From Rhodamnia argentea (Eukaryota > Streptophyta > Magnoliopsida > Myrtales > Myrtaceae), in the NCBI RefSeq assembly GCF_020921035.1, contig NC_063156.1:29498283-29562282 (forward strand): a DNA stretch of 64,000 nucleotides. The letters are read 5' to 3'. Below, piece after piece: positions 1-14,000 of the stretch. Both the position numbers and the translations under genes were made by a program. The notes under the pieces were generated by a model that was not told the DNA's origin, searched no databases, and saw only the letters and a list, made by a program, of their open reading frames with translations. Each line of letters begins with the position of its first letter. The stretch's first letter is position 1.

Positions 1-140
1 GCGACGGCCGGCGCCACCTCTCCCTTGGCGGCGCTGACGCAATCGTCTCCAGCGACCACCGCATCTCCATCCGCACATTCCGCTGGATCAGTCACCGCCG
101 CCGGCGAGCACAGCTCCTTCGAATTATCCGCCGCCGGCAT
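1..140 (-). CDS. Possible 5' end of an unidentified protein gene, cut by the window edge
   Basis: Read on the minus strand, an ATG at 138-140 opens a frame that stays open to base 1. It encodes about 46 residues, roughly MPAADNSKELCSPAAVTDPA at the start, rich in Ala, Asp, Gly and Pro. The stretch is GC-rich with codon use like a plant 5' coding exon, in contrast to the AT-rich DNA upstream. A polypyrimidine tract followed by TTTCAG ends near 171-172 just upstream, so this could be a second exon behind a leader intron. In that case the same frame stays open further upstream and the true start is uncertain. No family can be named from so short an N-terminus. The existence of a gene is an inference from base composition and the splice-like acceptor. 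Confidence 0.35.
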   Translation of the reverse strand, partial: MPAADNSKELCSPAAVTDPAECADGDAVVAGDDCVSAAKGEVAPAV

Positions 141-603
141 CGGCCTGTCCGACCCACCGCCGCTATCTTCCTGAAATGACAAACAAGGAGAAGGATGAAT
201 CAGATGGGGGCGAAACCCACCAAAAATCCACACTCTGCGACACGAAAAGGAATAATCTTGGAGAAAAAAAGCTTCCACCCAAAAGTAAAAGAGGCGAGAA
301 GAAGAGATTAGGGACGAAATCATGAATCGATGGTTTGTTTCTTTGTCACCTTCTGGCGCTTCGGCGACGGAGACTTATCTTCTGAGGAAGAAGATCGCTT
401 CCCATTATTGCCCGAGAGAGATCCACTGCGTCTCGTTGACACCATGACTCTCTGTTTCTTCTTTCTCTTAATTTTTTGGGCTTTCTTGCTCTGGTTTATG
501 TTGGGTTTCTTCTTCTCTGTCTTTCTGGTCTGTGCAGTGAGAGAGAGAGGGGAGAAGGGGGTGGGTTTGAGCGAAATGCAATGTAATTGTAATGCAAATG
601 TTG

Positions 604-605
<2 letters not shown>

Positions 606-640
<35 letters not shown>
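606..640. repeat. GA/CT microsatellite
   Basis: A run of about 14 GA dinucleotides (606-634), then a short GA-rich extension. Read on the minus strand it is a CT tract 0.5 kb upstream of the possible gene at the left edge, a common position for plant core-promoter or 5' leader CT repeats. That role is inference. Confidence 0.85.
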
Positions 641-2304
641 GTTCTATTATTCTTCTCTCGTGAAAAGGGCGAAAACAGGGATTATTAAAATATCGAAGAA
701 TTGTGTCTGGTTGGTCTGGTGCGAGAGGATTGAATTTATAGAGACAGTGAAACTCAGCGTATGTTAGAGAGTTGGTTTGGTTGGTGCAAGGTCGCATGCG
801 CATGTTAGCACTTTTGTTGGATTCCCCTCCCCGGGGATGCGCCACGATTTTATGCATGGGGCGTTATGGGCCTTTTCTCGGTTCTCCCCGTTGTTACGCA
901 TTTTATCTCTTTTTTTTTTTTTTTTCTGATTTCTTCTTTTTCTTTTTTCAAAAATTAATTACACCATGCACCGAGAGCCGTATAGATTATTTCTTGACAA
1001 AAAGCAATTGAAGAGTTCAAGACACATCTCTGCGTAAAAAAGACTTTTTCATGGGACGAATATATATTATTTTTTTTTTGGTAAGGAACGACGAATATAT
1101 ATTGTTTGACTTTAATAATATGATAAAATGCTTTTGTTTTGCAGAAGTAATATCTGAACGCGAGAATTTTTACGCATATTTTGACCTAAACAAATAATTC
1201 AGCGGGAGTAGTTTTCCTATTAAAACTAGTAAAAAGACAATTTTTTTTTTATCTTTTGCGAATTTCGCTTGTTTGACATGTCGCATGTGTCTTGTGGGTT
1301 GTCGACGTGGATGGAGTGTTGGTGCTGGGTCCTGGCACGACATGCGTTCACACGGGGTGGAAGAATCGCACGGCTTCGATTAATCTAAAGCTCCGAGGAA
1401 AATGATTAAAATTAAATTACAAAAACGGGGTGGTGATTAAAACGACGAGTCGTGGGGAGACTGAGATTCAAAACGAGAAAGCGATTTGTTTGAACTGACG
1501 TGGGATGGGGCTCCTACTCCTAGGGTTCGACGGAAGAGGCCGAAAAAGCGAAAGAAGGGACGCGAGATATTGCGGGTCAGATGCAGGAGTAGCTTTGAAT
1601 ATCGGTTGGTAAATCCAAAATCAAAAGGTGATTCCTCCATGTGATGAAGGATGGAGAGTTAAAAAAGCTTTGTTGACATGCTTGGAAGGGGAAGGTGAAT
1701 TGGAATATTCAAGGGTTGAACATGCCCGACATATTGGAATAATTAAGCAACTTGATCCCTCTGCCTTCCTTCCCAGAGTGGTGGTGGTAGAGAAGGAGAT
1801 TTGAGTTGCGTGGGCTCGGAAGGATGGGTCCACCTTTAGCATAAAAAATTGAAAATTGTCGACATAGTGGTCTAGCCATCGCAGATTACGTTAGGATTTA
1901 GCATAGAGTCTTATGACTAAATCGGTAGAATTGAAATATTTAATATCGAATTAGCATCTATACGATACATTTAGGAATGATTGGATAATTTCCTCGTCAA
2001 TGTTACCCCCAAACATAGTAGAAGAGATCTCATTTTTTATGCTAAAGGTTGATCCATTAAGGCGGTCGATGATGATTGGATCGCCGCGTCGGTGATTCCC
2101 AACGAAAATTGATCGGAATAACTACACGGGAGTTTCGCGCAAAGGTTTATGACTATATGGGCAAATTTAAAAAGTTTATGGTCAAATTAGTAACCATATA
2201 ATCGATTTGTAAATGATTGAATAATTTTCCCCAATAACGACGTAGAATAAAAGACAAAAATGTTGATGTCTTCCGTGATAAAGCTCAAATTCACGACTCT
2301 TTGT
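641..2304. other. Non-coding stretch, nothing recognised
   Basis: AT-rich DNA with poly-T runs near 910-950 and 1070. Short open frames on both strands show no recognisable domain and no codon-use signal. I see no gene, RNA or clear element. Confidence 0.6.
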
Positions 2305-2313
2305 GTATTCGAC

Positions 2314-2952
2314 GGGAAAATTATCAAAAAAGTAATAAACTTTTTGCATTTTTGTCAATTCAATAATAAACCTTTTAAGTTCGCCGCTTCGTTCATAAAC
2401 ATTTTAATCTTTTGCCAATTCAACTTTATTAGACAAAAACTAACGTGGACACCGACTGTCTTACATGACATCGTAGGCACGAACATAGATAATTTTTTAT
2501 AATATTCTAGTATTTTTATTTAGTTTTTCCTTTTCTCTATATCAGTTTTTTCTTTTTTCCCTCCGGCGTGAGGCGAGGGTCGCCCCGGCTTGGGCAGGCG
2601 ACGCCACCCACCCCAAGGGCTGGTGAGGTGGTCCTCACTAAGGGCCCGTGGGGGTGACCCTTGCCAAGGGCTTGCGGGAACGGCCCTCGGCCACCTGAGA
2701 GGGGGCTGCCCTTTCATGATCCGACAAGAGCAGCCCTCACCTAACATCGGAGGAAAAAAAGAAAGGAAAAAAAGAAAAAGAAAGAAAAAACATATAATAA
2801 ATAAAAATAAAATATTATTAAAATTTATCCACATCAGCACGACGGTGTCACATCCAAGCGATTTCCGGCCAATAAAATCAAATTGATTTAAAGTGAAAAG
2901 ATTTAGAATTGAATTGACAAAAAAAAAAATTACTTTTTTGACAATTTTGCTT
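2314..2952. mobile_element. Foldback MITE with 9-bp-type target duplication
   Basis: The left end starts GGGAAAATTATCAAAAAAGT and the right end read in reverse gives AAGCAAAATTGTCAAAAAAG, so the termini are inverted repeats. Immediately outside lie GTATTCGAC (2305-2313) and GTATTCGTAC (2953-2962), a near-match consistent with a 9-bp target duplication with one extra base. The centre (about 2570-2720) is markedly GC-rich and codes for nothing recognisable. The same architecture occurs at 7380-7938 and 46287-46810. A 9-bp duplication is the mark of Mutator-like elements, so I class it as a MULE-derived MITE by inference. Confidence 0.65.
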
Positions 2953-2962
2953 GTATTCGTAC

Positions 2963-4116
2963 TATGAAAGCGTGCAAAAGAGGCAAAGCTCCTTTCTGCA
3001 CGAGTTACTAACTACTTCCAACGGAAGTATTTGTCAAATTTTAATGCCATTTCTGTGCACTTATTTCAAAGATGAAAAAGAGGCGATTTCACCGTCTTTG
3101 CACTTTGGACCTTCAGTTAATAAGTGAGCACGAAAATTGCTCAAAAGGGTGGCGATTTTGAACTACGACATTATGAGCGTTTTTTGGTCAGGGCTCAAGG
3201 TGTCAAACATGCACGAACGTTGAAAAACACGTCTCCGAGGGACCTGAAGATGGCTAATGACCAGTCTTTTCGACTAATCATGCAGGGCAACAACATTCGG
3301 CCTTTCTCGATTTATCCGAGGACGGTCGTCGGTCAACATAAAAGGGGTCTCCAGCGACTTCCCTGATACGGAGAGAGAAAAGCAGAGTTTCCTTCTGTGG
3401 CCAGAAAAAAGCCAGAGAAATTCGCGGTTCAAATTATCATTTTATCTTCTCAGGAAAGAATTCAGGTTCCAATCATTGAACAATAGGCTTAAGACACAAT
3501 CTGGATCTGGTTACAAATCCCGATTCCTAATTGAAACAAATCACATGTGATTCCATCTCGACCAGAATTCGGGCTGGCATCGTATTCCGACTCTAGTTGT
3601 CCGCAACTCCGCATGGTAACTTTACATCCACGCGTCAAGTCACGACCCATATGAATAAGGCATGAAATTACAGATCTTCGATGAGTAATTTGGTTGAAAA
3701 GACTTGGCTCAAAGACATGGGAATTTCTTGGATAGATATTCTGAAAAGATTCTACAGACGAACCGCCAAGAGATGATCGAATTTGGACGACCGATTGGTC
3801 TAACTGACAAAAAAGTAGAGGTTTGGTTGTCCAGAAACGCTTGGATTGACTCGCGCTTGTGTCCACAAAATAACATCCAGCCATCTGAATTTTGCCAAAT
3901 CTTCAGCTAAACGACCAGCACCGATCCTTATGCATGCACTTGTCTGAGATGCCCGCGTACTCTAAAGAAGCGAAGCTAAGGGGGCGGCTTAAGAGTGAAA
4001 AATCCCAAGAAGTACGATTGCAAGGAGCAATTTGCAAAAAGAACGACGTGTAAACTTCGAATGCTTTTGCACAAGAGCACCCATCCAAACGGAGCTGAAA
4101 ATCAAGTTTCAACTAA

Positions 4117-4150
<34 letters not shown>

Positions 4151-4332
4151 CCTGAGTTACCGAGTTCCCTGAAAGATACCGCCGGCAAGGATGCCATGAA
4201 ACCAAACTAAATACTCCAAATCGCACATTCTCCCTCAACAAAGAGAAAACAAAACTGTTCCCTTAATCCCAAGGATGGAATTTAGCAAACGAACACTATC
4301 ATGAAATCTGAACCACCATAATGCACCAACTT
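2963..4332. other. Intergenic region with a 31-base poly-A run
   Basis: No gene seen. A run of 31 consecutive A lies at 4118-4148. It could be the tail of an old plus-strand retroposed sequence, but no coding remnant or target duplication was recognised upstream. The part nearest 4332 is the 3' flank or UTR of the ribosomal gene that follows on the minus strand. Confidence 0.5.
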
Positions 4333-6617
<2,285 letters not shown>

Positions 6618-6676
6618 TGTTGCTCGATGCTCTGTCCTCGATCCTCCGCTCCTTGGCCTGCTGAGATAGTCGGAGC

Positions 6677-6788
6677 TAGGGTTTGGCGATTATAAAAGCG
6701 ATCCGGGTTGCTGTTGAAAATTAAAATTCGGGTGATCACGGGTCGGGTCTCCGATTGGGGCCTGCACTTGTGGGCTTTCGTGTGGGCT
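6677..6788 (-). promoter_or_regulatory. RPL17 promoter with telo box and two site II-type motifs
   Basis: Sixty bases upstream of the RPL17 ATG the minus strand carries AAACCCTA (6677-6684), the telo box. TGGGCT occurs on the plus strand at 6771-6776 and 6783-6788, matching TGGGCY site II motifs. Telo box plus site II is the typical arrangement of plant ribosomal-protein promoters responding to growth. The motif positions are seen directly; their activity here is inferred. Confidence 0.7.
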
Positions 6789-6877
6789 CCTGGTCAGACC
6801 AGGCTTTAAAATAGAACAAAATTCTCTCTCCTAAATAAAAATAAATAAATCCAATATTCTACTGTTGGTAGAATTTT

Positions 6878-7379
6878 CTTCGAAAAAATTATATAAATAG
6901 TTATCGAATTTTGATCAAACGTACAATATGGTCCATGGACCTGTAATTTGTTGAATATGTCCTTAACTATTAATAAACATTCAATCTAATCCTAAATTAT
7001 TAATCCAAATTCATTAAGTTTGAATGGAGAGCCAAAATAAAAATAAAAATTATGAGCATGATTCATCTGAAAAATCGATATATAATACATGTCATGGAAA
7101 AACGATAGACATGTGAACAATTTAATTTAATTTTTTCTTTTCTAAAATAGATGAATAAGAAGACAGACATGTTAACTCGTCATTTTTAAGTGTCTAACTG
7201 AATATATAATAATCCATGCCATCGCATAGCATCTAATTTGTCATTTGAGCGAATTGAAAGGCTACATTGAACATTTACTAATAGTTTTTTAAGGATTATA
7301 TTAAACAAATTAAAAATCCATGAACGACGTTATACATTAAACCAAAGTTCACGAATTATTTGTTTTGTCATTTTTCCCT
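6878..7379. mobile_element. Foldback (MITE-like) element
   Basis: About 85 bases at the left (from about 6880, including GGTCCATGGACCTGTAATTT) match in reverse the right end (about 7280-7375, including CCATGAACG and GAATTATTTG). It has no coding capacity. Its right end directly abuts the next foldback element. Boundaries are approximate and the arms are only moderately similar. Confidence 0.5.
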
Positions 7380-7938
7380 GGGAAAATTTCAACTAAGAAG
7401 TTGGAGTACTATCATTTTCTCAATAAGAGCATGAAGTGAACCTTATTTCAAATAATGGCGTGAAGTGGCCACGATTATTTCAAATAAGGACATGACCTTA
7501 TCGGCCACCCAAATATTCCAGTTGGTCAAGGGCGTGTTTTCAAAGATAATTTTAACCTAAATTTAGTTAAATTAGATTAACTTTGTTTTTAAAAAAATGC
7601 AAGATAGGCTGGCCAACCCTCACGCTTGTGACCGCCGATGGCCAAAGGTGGGGTGGGCCTGGTTTTTCTTTTATTTCTTTTTCTATTTTGAGTTTAAAAA
7701 TAGACGAAATAAAGAAAAAAATCAAAAAATAAAGGACAGAATTGCCATTGACTAGCCGATGTCAGGCCTTTTTTTGAGACTAAGATGATCATTTTAGGCC
7801 CTTATTTGAAATAATATTCACTTCGGACTTTTATTTGAAAAAATGATAGCATTTCGGGCCATTAGTTGAAATAAGATCCATTTCAAGCTTTTATTTGAGA
7901 AAATAAAAGTACTTCAACTTCTTACTTGGAATTTTCTC
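7380..7938. mobile_element. Foldback MITE of the GGGAAAATT family
   Basis: The left arm begins GGGAAAATTTCAACTAAGAA and the right arm read in reverse begins GAGAAAATTCCAAGTAAGAA. Similarity continues for over 100 bases on each side. Flanks TTTTTCCCT (7371-7379) and TTTTTCCTA (7939-7947) agree at 7 of 9 positions, a possible 9-bp target duplication, although the sequence is low in complexity. The centre near 7605-7660 is GC-rich. It appears inserted at the very end of the neighbouring element. Confidence 0.65.
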
Positions 7939-8002
7939 TTTTTCCTATTTTTCTCTTGTATGTTTGTTATTTATGATCTAATAAGGCACCATTGATAGCT
8001 TT

Positions 8003-8669
8003 GGGCTCCATTTCTTTCGCGAAAAATATGATCTTTCCGAAAAATATTTTTTAGGAAGTCATTTTCCAGAAAATGACTTCTTTTTTAGGTGTTTGGTTGA
8101 AACTTGAAAGAGTTCCGGAAAATATTTTCCGTTGTTTGGTAAGAAAAATTCGCCTTATTTTTTTTCTTCAAAATAGACATGCATTTTTAGGCTTCGATAA
8201 CGGACTGGGAAACTGGTATGGGACCCAAGGTCCCCAATTCAAAATTATTAATTCAATAATTGAGTAACAAGTGGTTGTATTAGAATGTAGAAACTTGGGA
8301 TGAACCCCGACATGATTAGTGCCCCCGGATCATTCATCCAACAACATAAGAATATGTGCTGATAACATGAAATAGTGGAACTCAAAGGAAGGTCACGAGC
8401 ACAAACAAGACAAAAGAAAAAGGGACATTCGCAAAAAGGTACTTGAAGACTAGGGAGTGAGCAATCAACAACATCTAAAAAATCTAAAGAAAATTACAAC
8501 ATATAAATTGTCACCAAACCAGCTCCCCTCAACGAAGATTCGGAAAAATGAAATAACCAAGTAGCAGAGATTCTTTCGCATAATAGAGATGCGGGACGTT
8601 CAAAAGAAACCTAAAAAATGACTCATATATTGCTCATTTTCAGACTAGTTTCCAAGATGAACCGGCTTC
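8003..8669 (+). repeat. Harbinger left-end repeat, copy 1 (truncated)
   Basis: Begins GGGCTCCATTTCTTTCGCGA and runs with high identity alongside 9790-10432, including the block GGGACCCAAGGTCCCCAATT. It stops abruptly at ACCGGCTTCG (about 8669), where unrelated DNA starting GCTACGTTTGGGAATGACTT takes over. Copies 2 and 3 continue past this point, so this copy is truncated or interrupted. Confidence 0.8.
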
Positions 8670-8850
8670 GGCTACGTTTGGGAATGACTTTCCCAAGGGG
8701 CTTTGGACACCTAAAGCCCTTGGGCTAAAGTGTAGGTGTTTGGGAAACATTTTTGAAAATATCCTTAGTGAAAAGTAGCTTTCAAAAGGCTTTCTAGCAT
8801 TCTCGGATGCAACATTCTCGGCATGCTGCCGAGAATGCACAAGATCCTTT
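8670..8850. repeat. Short hairpin-rich insertion-like segment
   Basis: Starts where left-end copy 1 breaks off. It contains a near-palindrome around 8812-8836 (ATTCTCGGCATGCTGCCGAG then AAT) and a nearby second ATTCTCGG. The opening GGCTACGTTTGGGAATGACT resembles the ends of small plant DNA transposons, but no terminal repeat or target duplication was confirmed. Confidence 0.3.
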
Positions 8851-9044
8851 TTTATCTTTCCTTAATTATCCTCAAGATTTATTGTAATTCCAAAATTAGC
8901 CCTTAGATAGGGAAAAAAACATCCACGAAGCTGGATCGTTTCACGATCTCTTCCAAGAGGATGATAGCAGAGACGAAGACACACCCAGAAACCCTAGATC
9001 TGGATTCTCGGTTCTTTCCTTTCGCGTGATTACCTTCGACGACG

Positions 9045-9132
9045 ATGGCTCTGCAAAGGTCGGTCTCCATCCACTCCTTCTTCGATCCCTTTGCGTTGGC
9101 CCTCGTGATCATCGTTTCGACGCAATCGCACG
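9045..9132 (+). CDS. Possible orphan first exon with a signal-peptide-like sequence
   Basis: From the ATG at 9045 the frame reads MALQRSVSIHSFFDPFALAL followed by VIIVSTQSH, then meets CACG|GTGAGT, a near-consensus donor at 9133. The peptide has a hydrophobic core (FALALVIIV) followed by small polar residues, as in a cleavable signal peptide, and the DNA is GC-rich relative to its surroundings. A CT-rich leader with CCCTAGATCTGG precedes it. No second exon is recognisable downstream, where Harbinger sequence begins at about 9781. It may be a gene remnant cut off by transposon insertion. The family is unknown and this could still be chance. Confidence 0.35.
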
Positions 9133-9780
9133 GTGAGTTCATCTTCTCTCACGTCGCCGCTGCTTTCCTTTAGTGTTTGACATAGATTCCATCAATTTTC
9201 TGGCGCAATCGGTGAAATACTTCACTTTTAGGCCTTTATTAGTTTCATTTTTGCCTGGATTTTCTTTGGAATCCCGAAGCTCGCCTCTTGAGCTTGAATC
9301 TTGCGTGGTTGTGTCTTACGTGGTGCATATGCATAGTGTATTTTGTGGCTAGTTGGCATTTATGCTGATAGTGCATAGGTATGTGAGCTAAGATGAAATA
9401 TTTGTTCAAGTTGGCCTTCACATCGACATGATTTAGCGATTAGGTAAATCTACCAACCTTGGAATTTTCCGTTTTGCTATGACTAGTCAATCAAAAGGCA
9501 ATGTATGAGGCTCTATGTGTTGTAACACCAAGAATTGGGCGTTCATCTCTAGTTAAAGATGATAAGATGGCTCAGCCATTTGAAGGAGTCTCCCATTTCT
9601 TGGGTCATGGATCATATGATAGATACACTTAAATTTTTGTACGGACAAAGAAGTTACCTTGAATTTTTTTCACTTCCGGATATCAAGGAAAGGTAAACAA
9701 TAAAGAACAAGAAAAAGTAAACAATAAACTCGCTATCAAGGACAAAGTCTACGGTGCTTAGTGGCGTGGTAGGGTTTATG

Positions 9781-10845
9781 GACACCAATTATGCGAAAAA
9801 TATGGCCTTTTCGGAAAATATTTTTCAGGAAATCATTTTCTTGAAATGACTTCTTTTTTCGATGTTTGGTTGAAACTTGAAAAAGTTCCAGAAAATATTT
9901 TTTGGCGTTTGGTAAGAAAAATTCGCCTTATTTTTTTCTTCAAAATAGACATACATTTTTAGGCTTCGATAACGAATTGGGAAACGGGTATGGGACCCAA
10001 GGTCCCCAATTGAAAATTATTAATTCAATAACTGAGTAACAAGTGGTTATATTAGAATGTAGAAACTTGGGATGAGCCCCGATATGATTGCTCATTCATC
10101 ACAACATAAGAATATGTGCTGATAACACAAAATAGTGGAACTCAAAGGAAGGTCACGACCACAAACAAGACAAAAGAAAAAGGGACATTCGCAGAAAGGT
10201 ACTTGAAGACTAGGGAGTGAGCAATCAACAACATCTAAAAAATCTAGAGAAAATTACAACATATAAATCGTCACCAAACCAGCTCCCCTCAACGAAGATC
10301 CGGAAAAATGAAATAACCAAGTAGCAGATATTCTTTCACATAATAGAGATGCATGACGTTCAAAAGATACCTAAAAAATGACTCATACATTGCTCATTTT
10401 CAGACTAGTTTCCAAGATGAACCGGCTTCATCTTCTTCATCTTTTACGTAGAGATACTCATATATTGCTCATTTCTAGCGGACACACAATTGCTCATTCT
10501 CAATCACTTCATTCCCAGCGATCACACATCATCTTTGCATGTAACATATCTCAAAATACATAATCACTCATTCATGGTGGATGACAACATCACTAATAAT
10601 CCAACTATATTAAAGCTAATCGATCAACAATCACCATCAACAGTAACACCAGCATATAACCCCGTATGAGAGAGACTTGACGAGATGGACTAAAGCAGAG
10701 GCTAATATGCGTATACCTGGAAATAGGCAAGACCCTCCATGCTAGCAGCACATACTAGTTTAATTCTCAAAGTACTAATAACAGCAAAATAAAAAGAAAG
10801 AAAAAGTGTGCCTTTTGGCAGCAAAACTAAATAAAACATCGCTAA
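9781..10845 (+). repeat. Harbinger left-end repeat, copy 2 (longest)
   Basis: Parallels copy 1 from 9790 to 10432, then continues with sequence found only in the inverted copy 3, including GTAACACCAGCATATAACCC (10648-10667) and the segment through GTGTGCCTTTTGGCAGCAAA. Its terminal bases are degraded (ACCAATTATGCGAAAAATAT instead of the copy 1 end). It is probably the left end of the element whose coding part lies at 11-15 kb. Confidence 0.75.
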
Positions 10846-11253
10846 TTATGTTGTCCTTTTCTTAAAAATTTGCCAATCCACACTTTTTGAAGATTCACAC
10901 TCTTCACCATGAATGCATTTGCAATTTTTTCATTCTAAACTAAATAGTCAAAAACAGATCCGAGGGTAAGTTCATCATGTCCATTCACTTTCATCACCTC
11001 ACAGCAGAGTTTAGAGTATTCAGCTTTCATCACCTCATTGGAGATTTTATAGTATTCAACAATGGTTTAACTCAATGCCTTCATTGCCAATGCCATTTCT
11101 CCAAGCTTTTCTCCTTTATATTCCTATGATGTGTATGAACTTGTTTGATGATTTGGTATTTGTTGTTTAAAAAATATTTCATTTCGTTTAACTTTTTATG
11201 GATTATCATTATTGATGAGTCCATCCTACTTATGAAAAGTATTTAAACAAGAA

Positions 11254-11502
11254 GTGATTGATATGTATGATGAGATGGCACCGGTGGTTGGGAGAGATAT
11301 AGCCACCAGAAGCTTTGCTAAGCAATTCGGAGATATAGATGCGACGGAAGTTGACTCCTCTTCTGTTGATTTAGGCGATGATTTCGATGAGGTGATGAAG
11401 GGGAAGGTGCTCTGTTATGTTCAAGAGCAACCACTCAAGAGACTCCTCTCTCTCTCTCTCCTCACATCAACCAAAGGCCATTTACGTGTTTGTGTACTAT
11501 GA
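11254..11502 (+). pseudogene. Fragment of Harbinger ORF1 (SANT/Myb-like protein, C-terminal part)
   Basis: Reads IDMYDEMAPVVGRDIATRSF then AKQFGDIDATEVD and acidic residues. The pattern MYDEMA-VVG-D-A-SFAK-F-DI is characteristic of the C-terminal half of the SANT-like DNA-binding proteins encoded as the second ORF of plant PIF/Harbinger elements. The matching N-terminal half lies 2.8 kb away on the opposite strand (14329-14607), so the gene is split and inverted here. The tail beyond CYVQEQP runs into a CT-repeat and is unlikely to be coding. Confidence 0.55.
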
Positions 11503-14000
11503 TTGCAAGAGAAGAAAAAAGAAAGGCCTCTTTTAACTTCTTTTGCATCGGATCGATGTTGACTTCTAGATTTTGATTGCTTTTTAATTTTTGCATAAAA
11601 AAATTAGGAACTACCCTTAGCCTTTATCCAAAAATAATTTTTCACAAAATTTGCATTTAGGCTAGTTTTAATTTCAATATTCATGCATTACATTTCGCAA
11701 TTAATTTGGACAGACGATGGGTGGATTTATTGAGTGCTATGAGATTAATTAAATTAGTTGGACTAAATCCGTATGGATATCAATTTGGCCGAACCTATGG
11801 GGGTTTGAAGATTATCATGCGAGATTTTTTGAGTGGGGGGAAAATCGATCTTAGGATAGGAAATTTGAACGAAAATCTTCAAAATTCAGCCTTGATAGGA
11901 AAGAAGAGATATCGCAGGAAATCGGGTTCAAAAAAATAGAGAAAAGCAAGGATAAGATATTCTGCAGGAAGTCTTTTTCTCAACAGCTCATATTCTCAAG
12001 CCTATAAGAAAGACCCGGTGCTTTCGAAGGGGTTAACATTGAAAATCACGGCCACACGTAGCTCACAAGGATAATTCACGAGAGAGATCTGGTGGGTAAT
12101 TCTTATTCAGAAACGTGAGGGAAAAACTCATTGGGGAGGCCACACAACGGTCATGAATTTTTTGATGTTCCTGTGCGCTTGATATCAACCAGCGAATTCT
12201 CGGTATCAATTGCAGCTTTTGATCAAACCGCTAAGTTTCCTTGTTGTGTTGAGCCTTCTCTTTGTAGCTCCGGTGAATCATCCATGTAGCAACGGCGTAA
12301 AAAATCCTTTCTCTGTAGCTTGAATTTTTTATTACAGGTTTCTACGTTGCTCTTCCACAAATTTTTAGCAACATTCTAGCATCTCTCAGTCCTTGACTAA
12401 TCTTTGTGTTTATAGCCCAAAAGTCATTGGTGATTGGTGTATGTGGAAAGATCACTCCTGTAAAGCCATCCCACGCAACGGTGCTTCAGGGAACCTATGG
12501 AACTTCCCATTAATTTTCAAGCATCACCATCGGTCGCAAACAAGTCGTGCGCCCCGTCTAGCTGTGCGTGAACCCCGTCGTTCGAGTCCGGTCTACATGC
12601 TTGATCCACTAGGCAATACGAGGTTCGTATTTGGCAATCACATTCGCCAAATTAGATAACGATTCTAATCTTTAGAATATCCGAAAATTCTGTTGCCTAA
12701 ATTGATTGATTTGAATTCCAATGATATCTTGTTGAAAGTTTGCATATCAAGCTTGAATATTCTCGAGATATCCTGCAATATATCTTGTGCTTAAATTGGA
12801 AAGATTCTGTTTCGATATGAATATTTGGGGATTTTCTAATTATTTTTTGATAATTCAAAAATTTTCCGAATATACTCAAGATACCCGAAAATATTTCACA
12901 ATGTGATCGATTACGAAATTTCCTAATCGAAACTTAATTCAAAAGAAATTGCGATAACTATATATCTTTTTATTAACAGATTTGCAACTTTATTTTGAAT
13001 TCATTCGTAAAAATCGAAAATCACAAAAAAATTATAAAATTCGAAATTAAAAAAATCATTCAAGTTTCATCTTTTAATTTCATGTCACAAAATCTCGGAA
13101 CATAAAAAAAAATTATGCAGATATGGTTTCTTAAAAACCACGTATTATCATTTTTTTAGAAAGATAGGATTTTCTAGAAATCCTATCTAATGGATTGCAT
13201 TCAATATAATCTTTCTGAATCCTTTCTAATTTTTAAAATATGTAGATATAGGGTAAAAATATTTTCTTAAATTTTGAGAATTAATGCGAGTTAAATCCAA
13301 AACTTTTAAGATAATTTTGAACCAATTCACTCTCATTTTTCATTAATTTTTAATTTCTAAAATTACACAAAAATACAAAAAAATTTCACAAAAAGAAAAC
13401 CCAAAAATTGCACCTTTTAACCTAAAGTCAAAATTAATCAAAATTGCCAAATTGAAAATTTTTTTCATGAAAATTGGTATCAAAAGGGTGTGAATGAAAC
13501 ATTAACGTAGCCAAGTCCCCGAACTTTTAAAACTCTGGTTCGTAGAAATAATATAGTTTTCTCTCACTATTTTATTTAGGTTTCTAATCAATCTATTCAA
13601 AATGATTAGTGCCAGTTCCGAAAATTAAAATCTTTTGTCTAATAATCACTTGAACCATAAGTCACAATTTGGTATAATTTGAGAGAGTTCGAACTAAGTT
13701 AATTAAGTTTATTAATTATTTGATAATCCATTAACCTAAAATTGGAAATTGATTTTTTGGTCTCAATAATCAGTAGACCCAGTAGAGTTTCTTTAGTTTC
13801 CATTTGGTTTGCACAGACATTTTCCTTGTAGAATTATTATTCTTTGATCCTCTCCCTCTCGAAACACCCATCCACCAAGGAATACATTTATCAAAATCTT
13901 CATATGCAGCATTTAAGTAGATAAGTAATGTTGCTATTTAACAGACTTCCCATTTAATCTGCCTTTGTTGGTCTAATACACCAAGAATTATTACATGCAG
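11503..14000. other. AT-rich interior of the Harbinger nest, no gene recognised
   Basis: Mostly very AT-rich sequence with short frames (for example 11706-11939 and 12393-12659) that match nothing I recognise. The last part, up to the acceptor ACATGCAG at 13993-14000, has the composition of a plant intron. I cannot identify exons 1-2 of the MYB gene whose third exon follows. Confidence 0.5.

Noticed and set aside
330..767. 145-residue plus-strand frame across the GA repeat
   Set aside because: Its Arg-Glu repeat comes from the microsatellite, the rest has no domain, and the opposite strand looks like the leader of the edge gene.
3489..3884. 131-residue minus-strand frame downstream of RPL17
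   Set aside because: No recognisable domain, no splice context, and composition like the surrounding non-coding DNA.
11700..11790. DRRW and GLN peptides reminiscent of MYB exons 1-2
   Set aside because: Only a few residues agree and the rest of the expected R2 repeat is absent; likely coincidence.
12555..12600. GTTCGAGTCC, tRNA-like T-loop
   Set aside because: No matching 5' half or stem; probably chance.
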